A stretch of DNA of 64,000 bases from the NCBI GenBank assembly GCA_034509495.1, contig CM067503.1, positions 3,456,633-3,520,632 on the forward strand, given 5' to 3'. Position 1 is the first letter of the stretch, and each line of letters opens with the position of its first letter. The position numbers were made by a program, and so were the translations under genes. Positions 10,849 to 22,639 of this stretch are shown in pieces. The notes under the pieces were generated by a model. That model was not told the origin of the DNA. It saw nothing but the letters and a program-made list of their open reading frames with translations, and did not search any database. Origin of the DNA: Acestrorhynchus altus. Lineage: Eukaryota; Chordata; Actinopteri; Characiformes; Acestrorhynchidae.

Positions 10849-12765
10849 CACGAGGCCGTCCTGGGGGGCTCCAGAAGCCCTGGTGGTGAAAGATGACGAA
10901 AGCTTGCAGAGTCTTCTGTGAAACTCTTGGCGTTTGTCAGGGAACATGTAAAGATACAAGCGAGGTTTTGAGAAAGCATTACTGGATCGACAACAAACGT
11001 ATTTACTGTCATAATTAAGTTAATAAGCCATGAAACAGATAACTTAATAAGACGGGCTTGATGTTTTTCGGGGGACGTGACTTATTGCTGTTTACAGACC
11101 TGCTAGAATCTATTTAATTCACGTTTTTAAATACAGTATATTCATGCTGGCATATATGTAATAATATTTTCTGTTATTAATTGCAAGTTAAGTTCGCAGC
11201 CGTCGCGATTAAGTTATTTATTGAACATGAATCCTGATTCCCGAATCAACTGTCATGCTTTTTAAAAGGCACTTACTTGTGGTGTTATTGTGACGAACAT
11301 CTGTGAACGAGGAGACGAGGAATCCGAGGCCTGAAGGTGGCGCTGCAGCTGAAAAGGGATATTGATATTTGAGCGGCTTTGATAATTATATAACGCAAAG
11401 TCTCAGAGATCAGTCTTTTTCCGTTCTTCATATCGGACAGTGTTGGGATGGAGACCGATTTAGGTGTCCAGACGAAGCGAACGTAACCGCAGTCCTGCAG
11501 TTGCTACAGAGCTCGCGATTGTCCAGGTCTTTCTCCACACTCGTCACATCGAAAGTGTTGGAGCGGTGACGGGTTTCGTGTGTTCGGACAAACCGAACAC
11601 TGACATTCAGCTGCAGTGCTGCGGTTACTGCCGCGTGGAGCCAAAACGAAGCCGTCTTTCTCATGTGGTGAAGAAAGTGCTGAGATGTCCTACAGAAAGT
11701 GCTGTTGGTTCGAGGCTGCTCTGTTAAAGGACCGGAGACGTGGAAACTGGTGTAAAAGAAGGTCATCTGTTATGTGATCTGTCGAACCTTCTGGAGCGAT
11801 TCAGTCGAGAGGAGACGTGTCATTGTTAAGAGGATATAAATACAGTATGATCCTTTGAGCGGAGTATGTAAAGTGTTGGGGAGTACCCTGTCAGTAAATG
11901 AGTGCGCTCAACTGGTTGTACTGGTGTCCTTTCTTACGTAACTTGCTCTGATGTCCTATAATTTGTGCAGCGACACATTTTTGATTATTCATGAAAATGT
12001 GAAAAAAGAATCTGAATGGGGCGGAGCTCTGAATCGCTGTGGGCTCATGCGTCCTAATGCACAAATCCTTGGTCACACAGTTTCCATTGACCCTGCTCTT
12101 CCTTGGTGACTAGATGGCGCTCTCTCCCCACATCACACCCAGCGTGATGTTAGCCATTGTATCAGTGATGAGGACCCATCGCCTTGGCTACCCCCCAGCG
12201 ATGCAATGACTGGAATTTCAATAGAAGGGTGAAGACCAGCTTCACGTTTCACAGGAAGCATCTTCATCTGCTGCATTCAGATGGTTTCCGTCATATCAGA
12301 TAAACGCACCACATGACACCCCCTGAAGGGGTGCGTTAGAATTTTCAGTGCAGCGTGTAAACGATAATGATCATATGATTATATCGTACAAGTTGTGTTC
12401 ACACACACACACTGAATAGAATTGATAATGAATTTAAACCAGGAATACATCTGATCAGAGTTCATGTAATGTGGTGTTCTTCAGAACGTTCAAAGAAGAA
12501 GGCAGACCCTGGAATAACTGGCACAAGATCGTTTATTGTGATGATAAATCCTAAAGTCACAGATATTAGGTTTTAAAGATGTGAAAGTATATATATGTAT
12601 TGTATATATCTGTGAATACATATATGTCTTATAAGCTTTGATCAGTAAACATTGTTCACCTGGAACTGCAAACAGCAGCGCAGATCTTACCACACAGGAA
12701 ATCAGTGTTTTTAAAGGGCAAGTAAAAAAGTAAAAAATGACAAATTATTTTAATAAACAATAAAC
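10849..12765 (+). other. azin1: azin1 3' side, probable 3'UTR
   Basis: This follows the TAG at 10846-10848. I see no other gene here. Mammalian AZIN1 has a long 3'UTR, and the first clear AATAAA hexamers on this strand are the paired aataaacaataaa at about 12752-12764, so the message may extend to about there. Transcript evidence would be needed to place the end. Downstream, 12770-13900 has no convincing gene either. Confidence 0.4.
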
Positions 12766-13865
12766 AAAACCCTCAAATCTCAATTTGGATCATTTTGTAC
12801 TTCACGACCGCGTGAATCTGGCAGTTTATATTTGATCTGAATTTCAGGATGAATGGGCCAATAGAAATGATCCACAGTGACTTTCACGTTAACAGCGTTG
12901 ATCGGATTTCTGCAGTAATCTGATTATATAAACACCTCGCTCTGATTTCAGATGACGTTCTAACTGGGGTCTCAAAACCCCCGAAATCCAATGGATCCAA
13001 TCGGAATAAATCCCGATTTCTCTGAGCATGTTCACTCCTTCCTCGGCTTCCTTTTGTTTTTCTCAGTCTGCGTGCACACGTCAAACTGCCCGTCTGACTT
13101 CCTGTCAGGCCGCACGTGTCCCTCCTCAGCCTGGAATCTGATTACTGCCCGACTCGCATAAACCCAGAGTTGTCCGATTACGCAAGTGCATGTAAACCTG
13201 ATGATCGGGTTACTGACCATCACGGAGTGCATATAAACACACTGACGTCCGCTGTAAGAGAAGATTTTGTCCTGTAAAGTTACAATGTTTTGTAAGCGAC
13301 GAACTATGTCCTCACTGCACTGGTGGACCAGTAATCGGTGGGAAAGTGAGCGATGACACGAGGAGATTGATGCACAAACCATCACGTTTGATGCCGTTGA
13401 ACCAAGTTCCAGTACCACATGCTTTTTGGCTGTATAATCATGTTCCGATAGTGACTCCGTTTCCCCTTCACAGTGAATCACAGCTTCCAAACATGGTGGA
13501 GATAGTTTCATATACTGTGATCTCAAGTCAAAACCACATTCACTGACAAACAGCCAATGTTTTACTCCAAGGTGGATCAGAAGCCTATGTGTAGTTGAGT
13601 TTGATGGGGCTGATATTCGCTGTGCTGTTCGGCTTCAAACACTACCGAAATGCAGTGGATTTGAAGTGTTTGTATGAATTTACCAGGTTGTTTGGTGACC
13701 ATTACAGCTTAACTGGGAGTTGGGCAATAATAATGGTATTTAAAGACGTTTTCTTGTCTCAAAATAAGACAAAATGCGTCACTTTAAGTAGATTCTTTAA
13801 AAACCTGCCCAAATACTGTCTCTTACTTAGTGCAGTCTTTAGTATTCCTAATTTACTGGACTGTA

Positions 13866-14535
13866 CCCAGTTAAACTGGTTTAATTACACTGGTTTAATG
13901 AAATGTGCATTTGGTCGGGGTTCTTAACGCACTGACAATATCCTTCGTTTGTTCAGAAAAGTAAATTGAGGATCACAATAACTAAAGTTATCCCAGTACG
14001 ATAACGTATCCCCATATTGCCCGCCCCTTGCTCCCCTTCAGTCTGGAACCGTTACACTTCGGGGAAAAGGAACCCGACCTGTTGGGTACTCAGCTGAACT
14101 GTCCTTTAATGGTCAGTGGTGCCACACTGTCCCCTATGGAACTTTCACTTTCACGTTCTATCTTCTTCTCACTGCATTACATGCTTCACCTTTACGTTTC
14201 GTGAGGACCGAGTCTAACCGTTCTCCGCTTCATTGCTCGTAGTCTTTCAATGAGCCTCAAGGCTCTGCGGCAGACGTGTCCAAAACTCGGCCTTAAATCC
14301 CAAGTAAACACTTCAATTATTATCTACAAATATTTTTACAGACACACCTCTTGTAGCACTTCAAACCCGAGTCTTTGCCGTCACGTATAATGTATCAGTA
14401 CACTCTTCCAATCCCAGCTAGTGCGCCCCCTAGAGTCTGTATGTTCAGTTCTGCTGCGTCTGGAACTGGAACCACGGGACCCTGGAACCAAAGCTCAGGG
14501 CTCTTCACAAACCCACTTGTTTCGAAGTTCAACCC
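13866..14535 (-). other. klf10: klf10 3' side, probable 3'UTR
   Basis: Reading the minus strand from the klf10 stop at 14536, two ATTAAA hexamers (plus-strand tttaat at 13880-13885 and about 13894-13899) could end a 3'UTR of about 650 bases. A minus-strand AATAAA also lies at 12532-12537. azin1 and klf10 are convergent, so their 3' ends may approach or overlap between 12.5 and 13.9 kb. Confidence 0.35.
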
Positions 14536-17500
14536 TCAGCTCCCCGGTTTGGTGTTGAGCGGGAGGATAGCACGCCCCCCGCTGGCAATGCTGTGCAATC
14601 GACTGATCTCGGTCTGCCAAACAGGAGTCCTCCTGGCCATGAGATGGCGCCGGGCGTGTTTGGAGAGGTGATCACTCCGCATGAAGCGACTGTGGCACAC
14701 GGGGCAGGAGAAGCGCTTCTCGCCTGTGTGGGAGCGCCGGTGACGGGACAGTTCGTCAGAGCGAGAGAAACTCCTCCCGCAGCCGTCCCACTGACAGCTG
14801 AACGGCTTCTCACCTGAGGGGACAAATCAGAAAACTAAGAATAACGAGAGAGAACATGGACTTGACAAACCCTGAACCTCAAAAGAACACCCAGAAGAAC
14901 CAGAACGAAGCTGTAAAATGGTCCAATTCCAAAACCCCTAAACTGTTACATCACAATCCTGACTCATTATATATACACTAGAGACAGACTTCATCAAGAC
15001 AGCTGAACCAGTAAAATGTGATGGCACTTTACACCATAGCAACCACCAAGGAACCACATTGCAACACTAAAGCAACCACTCAACATCAATGCAAACACTT
15101 AGAATACCTGGGATATCGTAGCAACCCCCAAACAACCACTTCACAACATTATAGCAACCATCTAGCAACCACTTAACCTCATTGCAACCACTTTGCAACA
15201 GCAACCCCCGTACAATCAGTTAGTAACACCACAGCAACACCACAGTAACCCGCTTAGAGACAATGGAAATCACGTACTAAAAGCCTAGAACATGTCTGGA
15301 ACTAGGAACCACCACTTAAGCAGCACAGCCGTGCGGTGTTTCCTTCAGGAATGTACTTTCCTAGTTTTAAATAAAATTCTACATTTTTATAAACTACATC
15401 CCAAAATAATTCCAAACTCAATGCCGCTGGGAAGGTTCAGATCAGGGTCTGTAGGGGTCTGGAAGTGACGTACAGGAGACCATCAACATCAAACCAGTGT
15501 GGCTCTCACCTGTATGCGTCCGCAGGTGGGCTTTGAGATGTGAGCTTTTGAAGTAAGTCTTCCCACAGTTGGGGTGGGTGCACACGTGGCAGCGCACGCG
15601 TGGTGGCTCAGGCGGAGGGGTAGTCTGTGGCAGGACAGGGCTGTGGCCTGGCGCAGGGGCAATGGCGGTGAACTTAGACCCAGCGGTGGTCACCACCAGA
15701 TGCTGTGTGGGCACAGCTGGCTGCGGAAGAAGAACCATGATGGGGCCAGAGGGAGCCTGACCACTCACAACCGGACTGCAAACCAAGACAGCCGATCCGG
15801 GAGGAGGAGCGGTGGGTGGTGGTGGTGGGACGTTGGAGGGGGACGTGAGTGGAAGGATCTGGAATAGTGCTACTGATGACATACTGGCAGTAGAAGCTGC
15901 AGGGGTGGGTAGAGTTACAGAGGGTGGGGCTGTTGAGGGAGTGAGTAGGATGGGGGTGGCAGAGCTTGGAGGGTCCTGATTTACCCTCGTGTCGTTGCCA
16001 GCCTGGACACTTAACTGGCTCAGGGCGAAGGTGGGAGGGCTTGGCATGGGGTTAAGGGCAGAGGCCTGGTGGTCTCCTCCAGCAGTGCATGGCAGTGGGT
16101 CAGATGTGTGTCGGATCACGCTGATGGCTCTGCTCTGTGGCGGCGGAGTGAGGAGTGCAGCCCTGCGATCCAAGCCCTCCAGTGTGTCGCTCGGAACTGC
16201 TTCAGGGGCTGGAGGGCTGCAGGGCGGGGTCATGCACTGAAGTGCCTATTGGAAAGAGACAATTGACACAAGTGAGGTCAAAGGTTTAAGATATGAAGTG
16301 CAAGATTCAACTACTTCAGCCACCACTGGTGACACGGATGTTCACCTTCGCACACAACCTGTATAATCACCACACAAAGGTCACCGCGCCCGACGCTGAG
16401 CAAGGGCTTCTCTGACGCTTTCACTAATGTTCCAGTGGCTGAATGCAATCAAATCCCAGAAGAGCTGGGCAAACGTCCTATTAATACTATTGAGTTCAGA
16501 AGAAACCCTTGAAGATTATAAAGCTGTTATGAAGTTGGTGGGTTTGTCAGGTCAAAGAAAGCTCTGTAAACCAGGGACTCTCCACGTCCAAGGTTGGGAA
16601 AAACGGGAATTAGTACGGATCTATGCTGAGTTTGCTTCCGCACAGAGACAGGAACATTGTCGCTCACCAAAGCAGACTCCTGGAAATCAGACGGGTCTCC
16701 ACACATGGACTCCTCGCAGGAATCCGAGGACGGAGTCAATGGGCGAGGCTCATCATGCCGGGAACTTCTACCCTTCCATTTGCTCCTCATGGATACAAGA
16801 GCTTCCACACCCTGCAGATCTACAGAGACAGATGGATCCCTCCAGTCCTCTGGGCTTTTATCCGCAGCCTCCAGCGGCAGATCCTGTGTACGAATATGAT
16901 TTACTGATTAGAAACAATAACATACTGGCTGTTTAATAGGAGACATTAGCATTAAATCTGCACATAAACTCTATAAATCTGCCTTTTTTAAACTGATGTC
17001 TTGCTTTAAGACCTAGCAACCACCTAGCAACACCATGGCAAACACCTGGGATACCATATCAAGCACCTAGCAACCACTTAACAACACCATAGCAACTACC
17101 TAACAACACCATAACAAACACTTACCAACAACACAGCAACCACCAAACAACATACCAACCACCTAACCACATCATAGCAACCACCAAGCAATCACTTAGC
17201 AACCAGCTTTGAGGCAGTTAAAACCATTTTGTGGGAATCACAGGAATCCCAGTTTAACACATTCATGAACTAAAGTCTAAAATCAGTCGCTTTAAAGCTG
17301 CTTCAGAAATGAAAAGCCCTGTAAACGTGTTTGGACCTTAAAGTAAATAGAAACACGTGTCCTCTTCACCTCTGAGGCAGGCTGACCCTTCACCTACTAA
17401 ACCGCTCAGACCCGCCTCCTCCGCGCTCTGATTGGCTGCTCAACCTTCCGACTGCGCGCTGAGCGACACACGCTTCAGCCAATCGGCAGGCGGGAAGGCG

Positions 17501-18014
17501 GGGCTTGGCGGGAAACGGGCGGAGAAAAGACCAACGCATCTGCCAGCTGGAGACATCTCAACCCCAACTCCATCCACCCTATCCACCCTATCTACCCCAT
17601 CTCCAGTAACCCCATCATCTCCCATCAACCCCATCATCTCCCATCAACACCATAAACCCCATTAACCCCATCAAACCCATGTACCCCATCTCCATCAACC
17701 TCATCAACTCCATAATCTCCATCTACCCCATCTTCATTAACCCCATCATCTCCATAAAGCCTATTAACCCCATCATCTCCATCAACCCCACCTCCATCAA
17801 CCCCATAAACCCCACCATCTCCATCAACCCCAGCATCATCTCCATCTCCATCAACCCCATCAATCCCATCATCTCCATCTCCATCATCTCCATCAACCCC
17901 ACCTCCATCAACCCCATCATCTCCACCTCCATTAACTCCAGCTCAGAGTTCAGAACAGTTACTTACAAAGTCCTGCAGAGAAGAACAGCCGAACTCCTCA
18001 CTGTACGAGAACAT
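14536..18014 (-). CDS. klf10: Krueppel-like factor 10 (TIEG1-type repressor), four coding exons, complete (422 aa)
   Basis: Minus-strand exons: 17967-18014 (start MFSYSEEFGCSSLQDF), 16668-16883, 15510-16236 and 14536-14813; all junctions are GT-AG and phases agree (1,269 nt). The product is a TGF-beta-inducible GC-box-binding repressor. Visible parts: Sin3-interaction helix VEALVSM at residues 42-48; TPSSDS near 50; CMTPPCSPP at 89, matching the KLF10/11 CLTPPYSP block; SVIRHTSD, the conserved third repression block; a proline-rich middle; three C2H2 fingers at about 307-329, 337-359 and 367-387 with SRSDELSRH and MRSDHLSKH recognition helices. Human KLF10 has 480 residues. KLF11 is the nearest alternative, but the azin1/ubr5 neighbours favour klf10. 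Exon 1 was found from its ATG and the GACTTT/gtaagt donor; exon 2 starts after cacag at GATCTG. Confidence 0.93.
15035..15265. repeat. degenerate AGCAACCAC/TAGCAACAC array in klf10 intron 3
   Basis: Loose tandem of gcaacca, agcaacc and cacttaacaac words at roughly 10-20 base spacing. The same vocabulary recurs at 17010-17212 and in ubr5 intron 12 (50240-50625), so it is a dispersed family of imperfect arrays. Confidence 0.75.
17010..17212. repeat. degenerate AGCAACCAC array in klf10 intron 1
   Basis: Words such as cctagcaaccacctagcaac, caccatagcaac and ccaagcaatcac repeat irregularly, as at 15035-15265. No coding frame is supported. Confidence 0.75.
17400..17525. promoter_or_regulatory. GC-rich promoter-like patch in klf10 intron 1
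   Basis: A short CpG-rich stretch with ATTGG at 17431-17435, CCAAT at 17479-17483, GC-box-like ggcggggc at about 17498-17505 and an E2F-like TTGGCGGGAAA at 17505-17515. Known: mammalian KLF10 makes two messages (TIEG and EGR-alpha) from alternative promoters with different first exons. Inference: this could be the second klf10 promoter, or one for a non-coding transcript. Direction is not evident. Confidence 0.5.
17555..17940. repeat. CCCATCATCTCCATCAA low-complexity minisatellite
   Basis: Irregular repeats of ccccatc, atctccatc and aaccccatc fill klf10 intron 1 next to exon 1. Both strands stay open by chance, giving ISINPI-like and MMEMMGLM-like translations, because the repeat lacks stops; this is not protein-coding. 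Confidence 0.9.
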
Positions 18015-18240
18015 GCTGTGTATGTGCGTGTGTGTGTGCGTGTGCGTGTGCGCGTGTGTGTGTGTTATCACTTTGATTCAGACGTTTCAGATCACTGGTG
18101 ACCCTGCTTTCACTGCGGACCAATCACAGGTCAAGGTGTGTGGAGCCGGCAGCCAATCAGGAGAGCAGAGACACGTGATCAGTGGCTGAGGCACTGCGTG
18201 AAAAGTGCGTGATACACAACCCTCACACAGAGTGAAGAGC
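18015..18240 (-). promoter_or_regulatory. klf10: klf10 proximal promoter and 5'UTR
   Basis: Upstream of the klf10 ATG (minus strand) there are two inverted CCAAT boxes (plus-strand CCAAT at 18120-18124 and 18153-18157), 106-143 bases from the start codon, and a CACGTG E-box at 18172-18177. A short GT/GC dinucleotide stretch lies between them and the ATG. No clear TATA box is seen. Confidence 0.55.
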
Positions 18241-18249
18241 AGAACACAA

Positions 18250-18293
18250 AACACACACACACACACACACACACTTTACACTACACATACACA

Positions 18294-18332
<39 letters not shown>
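18250..18332. repeat. (CA)n microsatellite
   Basis: Two CA runs broken by actttacactacacatacacac, just upstream of the klf10 promoter. Confidence 0.97.
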
Positions 18333-18337
<5 letters not shown>

Positions 18338-18962
18338 TCTGGACTGGTGTGGCTGTGAAGTCTATTACTGGGAAAAGTCCCATTCCCAGTTTTTTTTTTT
18401 TAGGAAATTGAGGAAAAAATATCATATATAATATATATTTATATATATGAGCTTCATCATATTAGAAAACAGTTTGAGTTTAGTATGAATAACTAAAGGA
18501 AATATGGCAGAATTAGTATATCATTCATATCAGGAAAAGAGTTTTGTGCTGTAATATGAGTTTGGTTTGGGAATCTGAGCTGCGAAGGAAAATGAAAGCT
18601 CATGGGAATCGTGAAAATGGGTGAACTGGTATAAAGAAGGATCTGTACAGCGACTGTACTTCGAAAAAGTCACTGAAGATTATAAAGGATATATTACACC
18701 CTCAGAACAGCCTCCATCAGGCAGGACGTAAAGGACACCAAAAGACACCTGGAATATTTATAGGAAATAATTTTAACCAAATGTAGGGAAATTAATGCAA
18801 ATGCGTTGTATTAATGTTGTTGGTGTTTATATATTGTTAGTGTTTTAAATACCACGAGTGACCAAAAATTAAACCTTCTACTCTATTCTAAATGTTTTAA
18901 TTCACCCATCTAACTTTACCATAAAGACAACACAAATAGACACCCAATGCAGTTGTAGTTGC

Positions 18963-19195
18963 TAAAGATCAGCAGCAGTGTAGTTACTGAAACTGTATCA
19001 GAAACACAGTCCGGTAGCCGGTATTAAAGATCAGCAGCAGTGTAGTTACTGAAACTGTATCAGAAACACAGTCCGGTAGCCGGTATTAAACAGTGTAGTT
19101 ACTGAAACTGTATCAGAAACACAGTCCGGTAGCCGGTATTAAACAGTGTAGTTACTGAAACTGTATCAGAAACACAGTCCGGTAGCCGGTATTAA
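18963..19195. repeat. 53-62 bp tandem repeat, four copies
   Basis: Four near-identical units contain cagtgtagttactgaaactg and end in ccggtagccggtattaaa. The first two copies carry an extra gatcagcag head (62 bases); the last two are 53 bases. Sequence is almost invariant, which suggests recent amplification. Confidence 0.95.
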
Positions 19196-19395
19196 ATTGA
19201 TCATCCAGAGTGTTTTTGAGCTGAAAATGCAAGACTTTTGATGAATTATATGTAATGATTAGATTGACAAGGACATTTATAATAATATGTCATTCAAAAT
19301 ATTTGACAACGTTCCAAATAAAATACATAGCAAGCTGGATTTTGAACACTGTGAACAAAGACAGAGGGCAAACAGACCCTCCCTTCTCATTTTCC

Positions 19396-19528
19396 CTGTA
19401 TGCAGGTTGAGCATCAGCCCCGCCCCCTCTCTCTGATCTGTCAGAGTCTGTATGCAGGTTGAGCATCAGCCCCGCCCCCTCTCTCTGATCAGTCAGAGTC
19501 TGTATGCAGGTTGAGCATCAGCCCCGCC
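19396..19528. repeat. second locus of the 52-bp minisatellite
   Basis: About two and a half copies of the unit at 1-398, same orientation, beginning at ctgtatgcaggttgagcatc and ending at cagccccgcc. It lies in the klf10-ubr5 spacer. Confidence 0.95.
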
Positions 19529-20934
19529 TGGAATTGGAAATGAGTTATAATTCTTTTCTGATTACTCTGTTAATTCATTACACAATCATAAACTATTGTA
19601 GTAAAGATACATCTTGCAGTTTATTTGATGTGTGTATCATTTCTGTAGGTTTCTCTGATCCTGAGATATGAAGCTTAGAGAACGGCATGTTACTGGCCGC
19701 AAAGTGTGGATCTCAGGTTCTAAGGGCCAAAGGAACAGGCTGTTCTGAACACAGTGGTTTAGACAGAGGTTCTTGAGGACCAAAACTGTCCTGAACATTT
19801 CATGAAGACCCCAGGGAACTGTGTAAACATGTGGCAAAGGGGTAGAATATGTCTGTTGTTATATAAATATAAATATAACTATAAATAAATGAATACATAT
19901 GATTAATGCATACAGTGACCAAGAGCCACACTGATTGGTTCAGAGTTGAGTCTGAACGATCTGAACGGTCAGTTTCACCCCCTTATATACTATATTGTCC
20001 AGATAAACAACCAACTGTGGTCACTTAAAGGGCAATTCTACCAAACGTTCTGCATAATTCAGCAGTTAAAATGTGATGATTTGGAGTGAATGGTTGATTG
20101 TATTGTCTCAGATCTCTCCACAGTGCAGTCACGTCGTTCCATCTTGAGTTAGAACGAGGCAGATTGAGATGTTCTACCAAAGCTGTTATTATGGAGCTTT
20201 GCCCAATGTTTTCGTAACCTGCTGTTATGTGTGTGACTATGAAAACTACAGTGACTGTCAGATACGGTGTTGCACCCTCAGACTTCATTAGCCTTTTGAG
20301 TGTATTTGTTACAGACTGACAGGCCTAAAATTGAATCCTGAGGGAATATGGCATATTCAGCAGAACAGGGGGTTATTTTAGGTTCCCCCGCCAATGATCA
20401 CCCCTCCTTGAGTGATCGTATTACTGAAGCAGGAAAACCTGATGCTCTGGACTGATGCTTTCAGAGCACAGACGAATTTAAGACTGGAACGGATGAGCTG
20501 AGTTTGGGTTTGACGTGTAGGTGAAACCGAGGGGGTCTGGGGACACCGCCAAGCTTCTTTAAAGGAACAGCTTTTAATTTACACAGCCCAAAACAATCCG
20601 TCTGTCCGCCCGTCCATCTACGTCACGTATCGTTCCTGTTGCACTTCTGTCTTCCTGTCTCGTCTTTGATTTGTTGATGTCCCATGTGCTTGTGAGCATG
20701 TGTTTTGTTTTGGTATGGTCCTGTCTCCATTCCCATCTCATTATTAACCCTCCCCTTTCGTTATCCAGTTCCAGGTGTGTCTAATATTGTTATTTAAGAC
20801 CCTCTGTTTCTGTATGTCCTTGTCAGGCCTTTGTTGTAGTTGCTGTCTTTGTTTTGTGAGTACCTAGTGTTTGTCTGTTACCATGCAGTCCCTTTGTTCT
20901 TTGTCTTGTCCACCTGACCAAACTGAGTGATTGT
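19529..20934. other. spacer, nothing recognised
   Basis: AT-rich spacer between klf10 and ubr5. I see no exon, RNA gene or clear repeat family here; only short unsupported open frames. Confidence 0.5.
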
Positions 20935-21560
20935 GGTAGGAGGACCTTAATCAGGGAGGTGACCAAGAACACAATGGTCACTCTGACAGAGCTCCAACAC
21001 TGCTCTGTGGAGAGAGGAGAACCATTTCTGCACCACTCCACCAATCAGGCCTGTATGGTAGAGTGGCCAGATGGAAGCCCCTCTTCAGTAAAAGGCACAT
21101 GACAGCCCATCTAAAGGACGTTCGGACCATGAGAAACAAAATGAATGCCAAACATCATGTCTGCAGGCACTGCTCATTACCCAGCCAATACCATCCCCAC
21201 AGTGAAGCATGGTGGTGGCAACATCAAGCTGTGGGGATGTTTTTCTGTAGCAGGAACTGGGAGACCAGTCAGGGTTGAGGGAAAGATGACTGCAGTGACG
21301 TACAGAGACATCCTCGATGATAACCTGCTCCAGAGCCCTCTGGGCTTCAGACTAGGATGAAGGTTTATCTTCCAACAGGACAACGAGTCTAAACACACAG
21401 CCAAGATAATAAAGGAGTGGCCCAGCCAGAGCCCAGACTGGAATCTGATTGAACATCTCTGGAGATATCTAAAAAATGGCTGTGCACCGACACTCCCCAT
21501 CCAATTGATGGCGCTTGAGATGTTCTGCAAAGAAGAATGGAAGAATTTTCCCCAAAATAT
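20935..21560 (+). pseudogene. Tc1-like transposase remnant
   Basis: The text follows a widespread fish Tc1/mariner transposase: the ccaatcaggcctgtatggta and gccagatggaagcc segments (21040-21080), the acagtgaagcatggtggtgg and ctgtggggatgtttttc segments (about 21200-21245), caacaggacaacgagtc (DDE-domain QQDN, about 21374) and ggaatctgattgaacatctc (about 21440). Blocks are missing and frames shift, so it is dead. Terminal inverted repeats were not identified. Confidence 0.85.
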
Positions 21561-21650
21561 GTGTCAACTCCAGTTCAGGCAGAAGAGAATGGAGAGCATC
21601 AACAGGTGATCATCAACCTGTATGAGATGGAGACTGAGCCTCTGCAGAAA

Positions 21651-21652
21651 GA

Positions 21653-21728
<76 letters not shown>

Positions 21729-21729
21729 G
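21651..21729. repeat. (GAT)n microsatellite
   Basis: About 26 gat/atg triplets with two ggt interruptions directly after the Tc1 remnant. Poly-Met or poly-His frames here are artefacts of the repeat. Confidence 0.97.
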
Positions 21730-22084
21730 TGACCGTTAGATTGTGAGACAGAGGCTGAAGCCATTCAAAAGCTCAGGAACATCGAGCTGGATGAGGAGGA
21801 TCAGATGAAGAGGAATGGAATGAAGGTGATATGTGAAGGTGAATAAAGTACTGATGGATGAAACTGTTGTGGCCAGGGAGCAACCACTGGGAGAGATAGA
21901 CAATGGGGAAAACACCAAAAAGGACAAGGAGGAGGACAGTGAGAAAGACATTAAGGAGAGTGAAGATAAAGTCCCTGAGGTGGTCATGGAGAAGGACAAA
22001 GAGGAGGACACTAATCACAATGTGGAGATGTCATGACAGTGGAACGGCTCATTTCTCAGCATTTTAAGATCTTTTTTTCATCCC

Positions 22085-22445
22085 TAGACTCTGCATCTAC
22101 AGCCTTCTTTCTGAAGGCATCAGAGAGATCTTTGGATCTGCACATGGTGAGTCGGGGTGAAGAGCCTCAAACGAGGCCAAAGGTTCTTCCTATTTTAAGC
22201 TTGCTGAACAGTTCTTCCCTGATTCACGTTAAAGTACACAAAAAGCAGTGAAGTCCAGCAGGTCAGGAGAAGAAGGTCAGAACAGCAGATTGGTTCTAGC
22301 TGTGGTTTTTATGTACTTATGCAATTAATCTTTGACTAAATGATCTAAAAATACCACTTTCAGGGCTAAATCTGTCTTGGTTGATGGCATACACCACAGA
22401 GTGCAGAGGGAAATGAGTATGCTAATAACGACACTGGTTTATGCA
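22085..22445. repeat. dispersed repeat, copy A
   Basis: Shares long stretches with 22640-22735 (tacagccttctttctgaag, tttggatctg) and 23412-23730 (aggccaaaggtt, cctattttaagcttgct, gtacacaaaaagcagtgaag, gctaaatctgtcttggttga). Copy A is compact; copy B has about 670 extra bases in the middle. Probably a decayed transposon; the family is not identified. Confidence 0.75.
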
Positions 22446-22639
22446 GTGCATTTTTCCTTATATTCATATTTATAATATGAAAATAAAATAAAACATTTCT
22501 TCTAATATAACTGAAACATAAAGTGCTTTTAATATTCAATATTCAGATACTCCACTCTGTGATTTAGGAAAATGTGAATGTAAGGCTGGACAGTGGCCGG
22601 CTGATTTATAACTGTTTTGAGGTCCTTTTCAATTCCTTC

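Noticed and set aside
17679..18101. 140-codon open frame of ISINPI repeats
   Set aside because: It is translation of the CCCATC simple repeat in klf10 intron 1; the only real coding part is 17967-18014 on the other strand.
21537..21764. Poly-Met and poly-His frames
   Set aside because: They are the (GAT)n microsatellite read in two directions.
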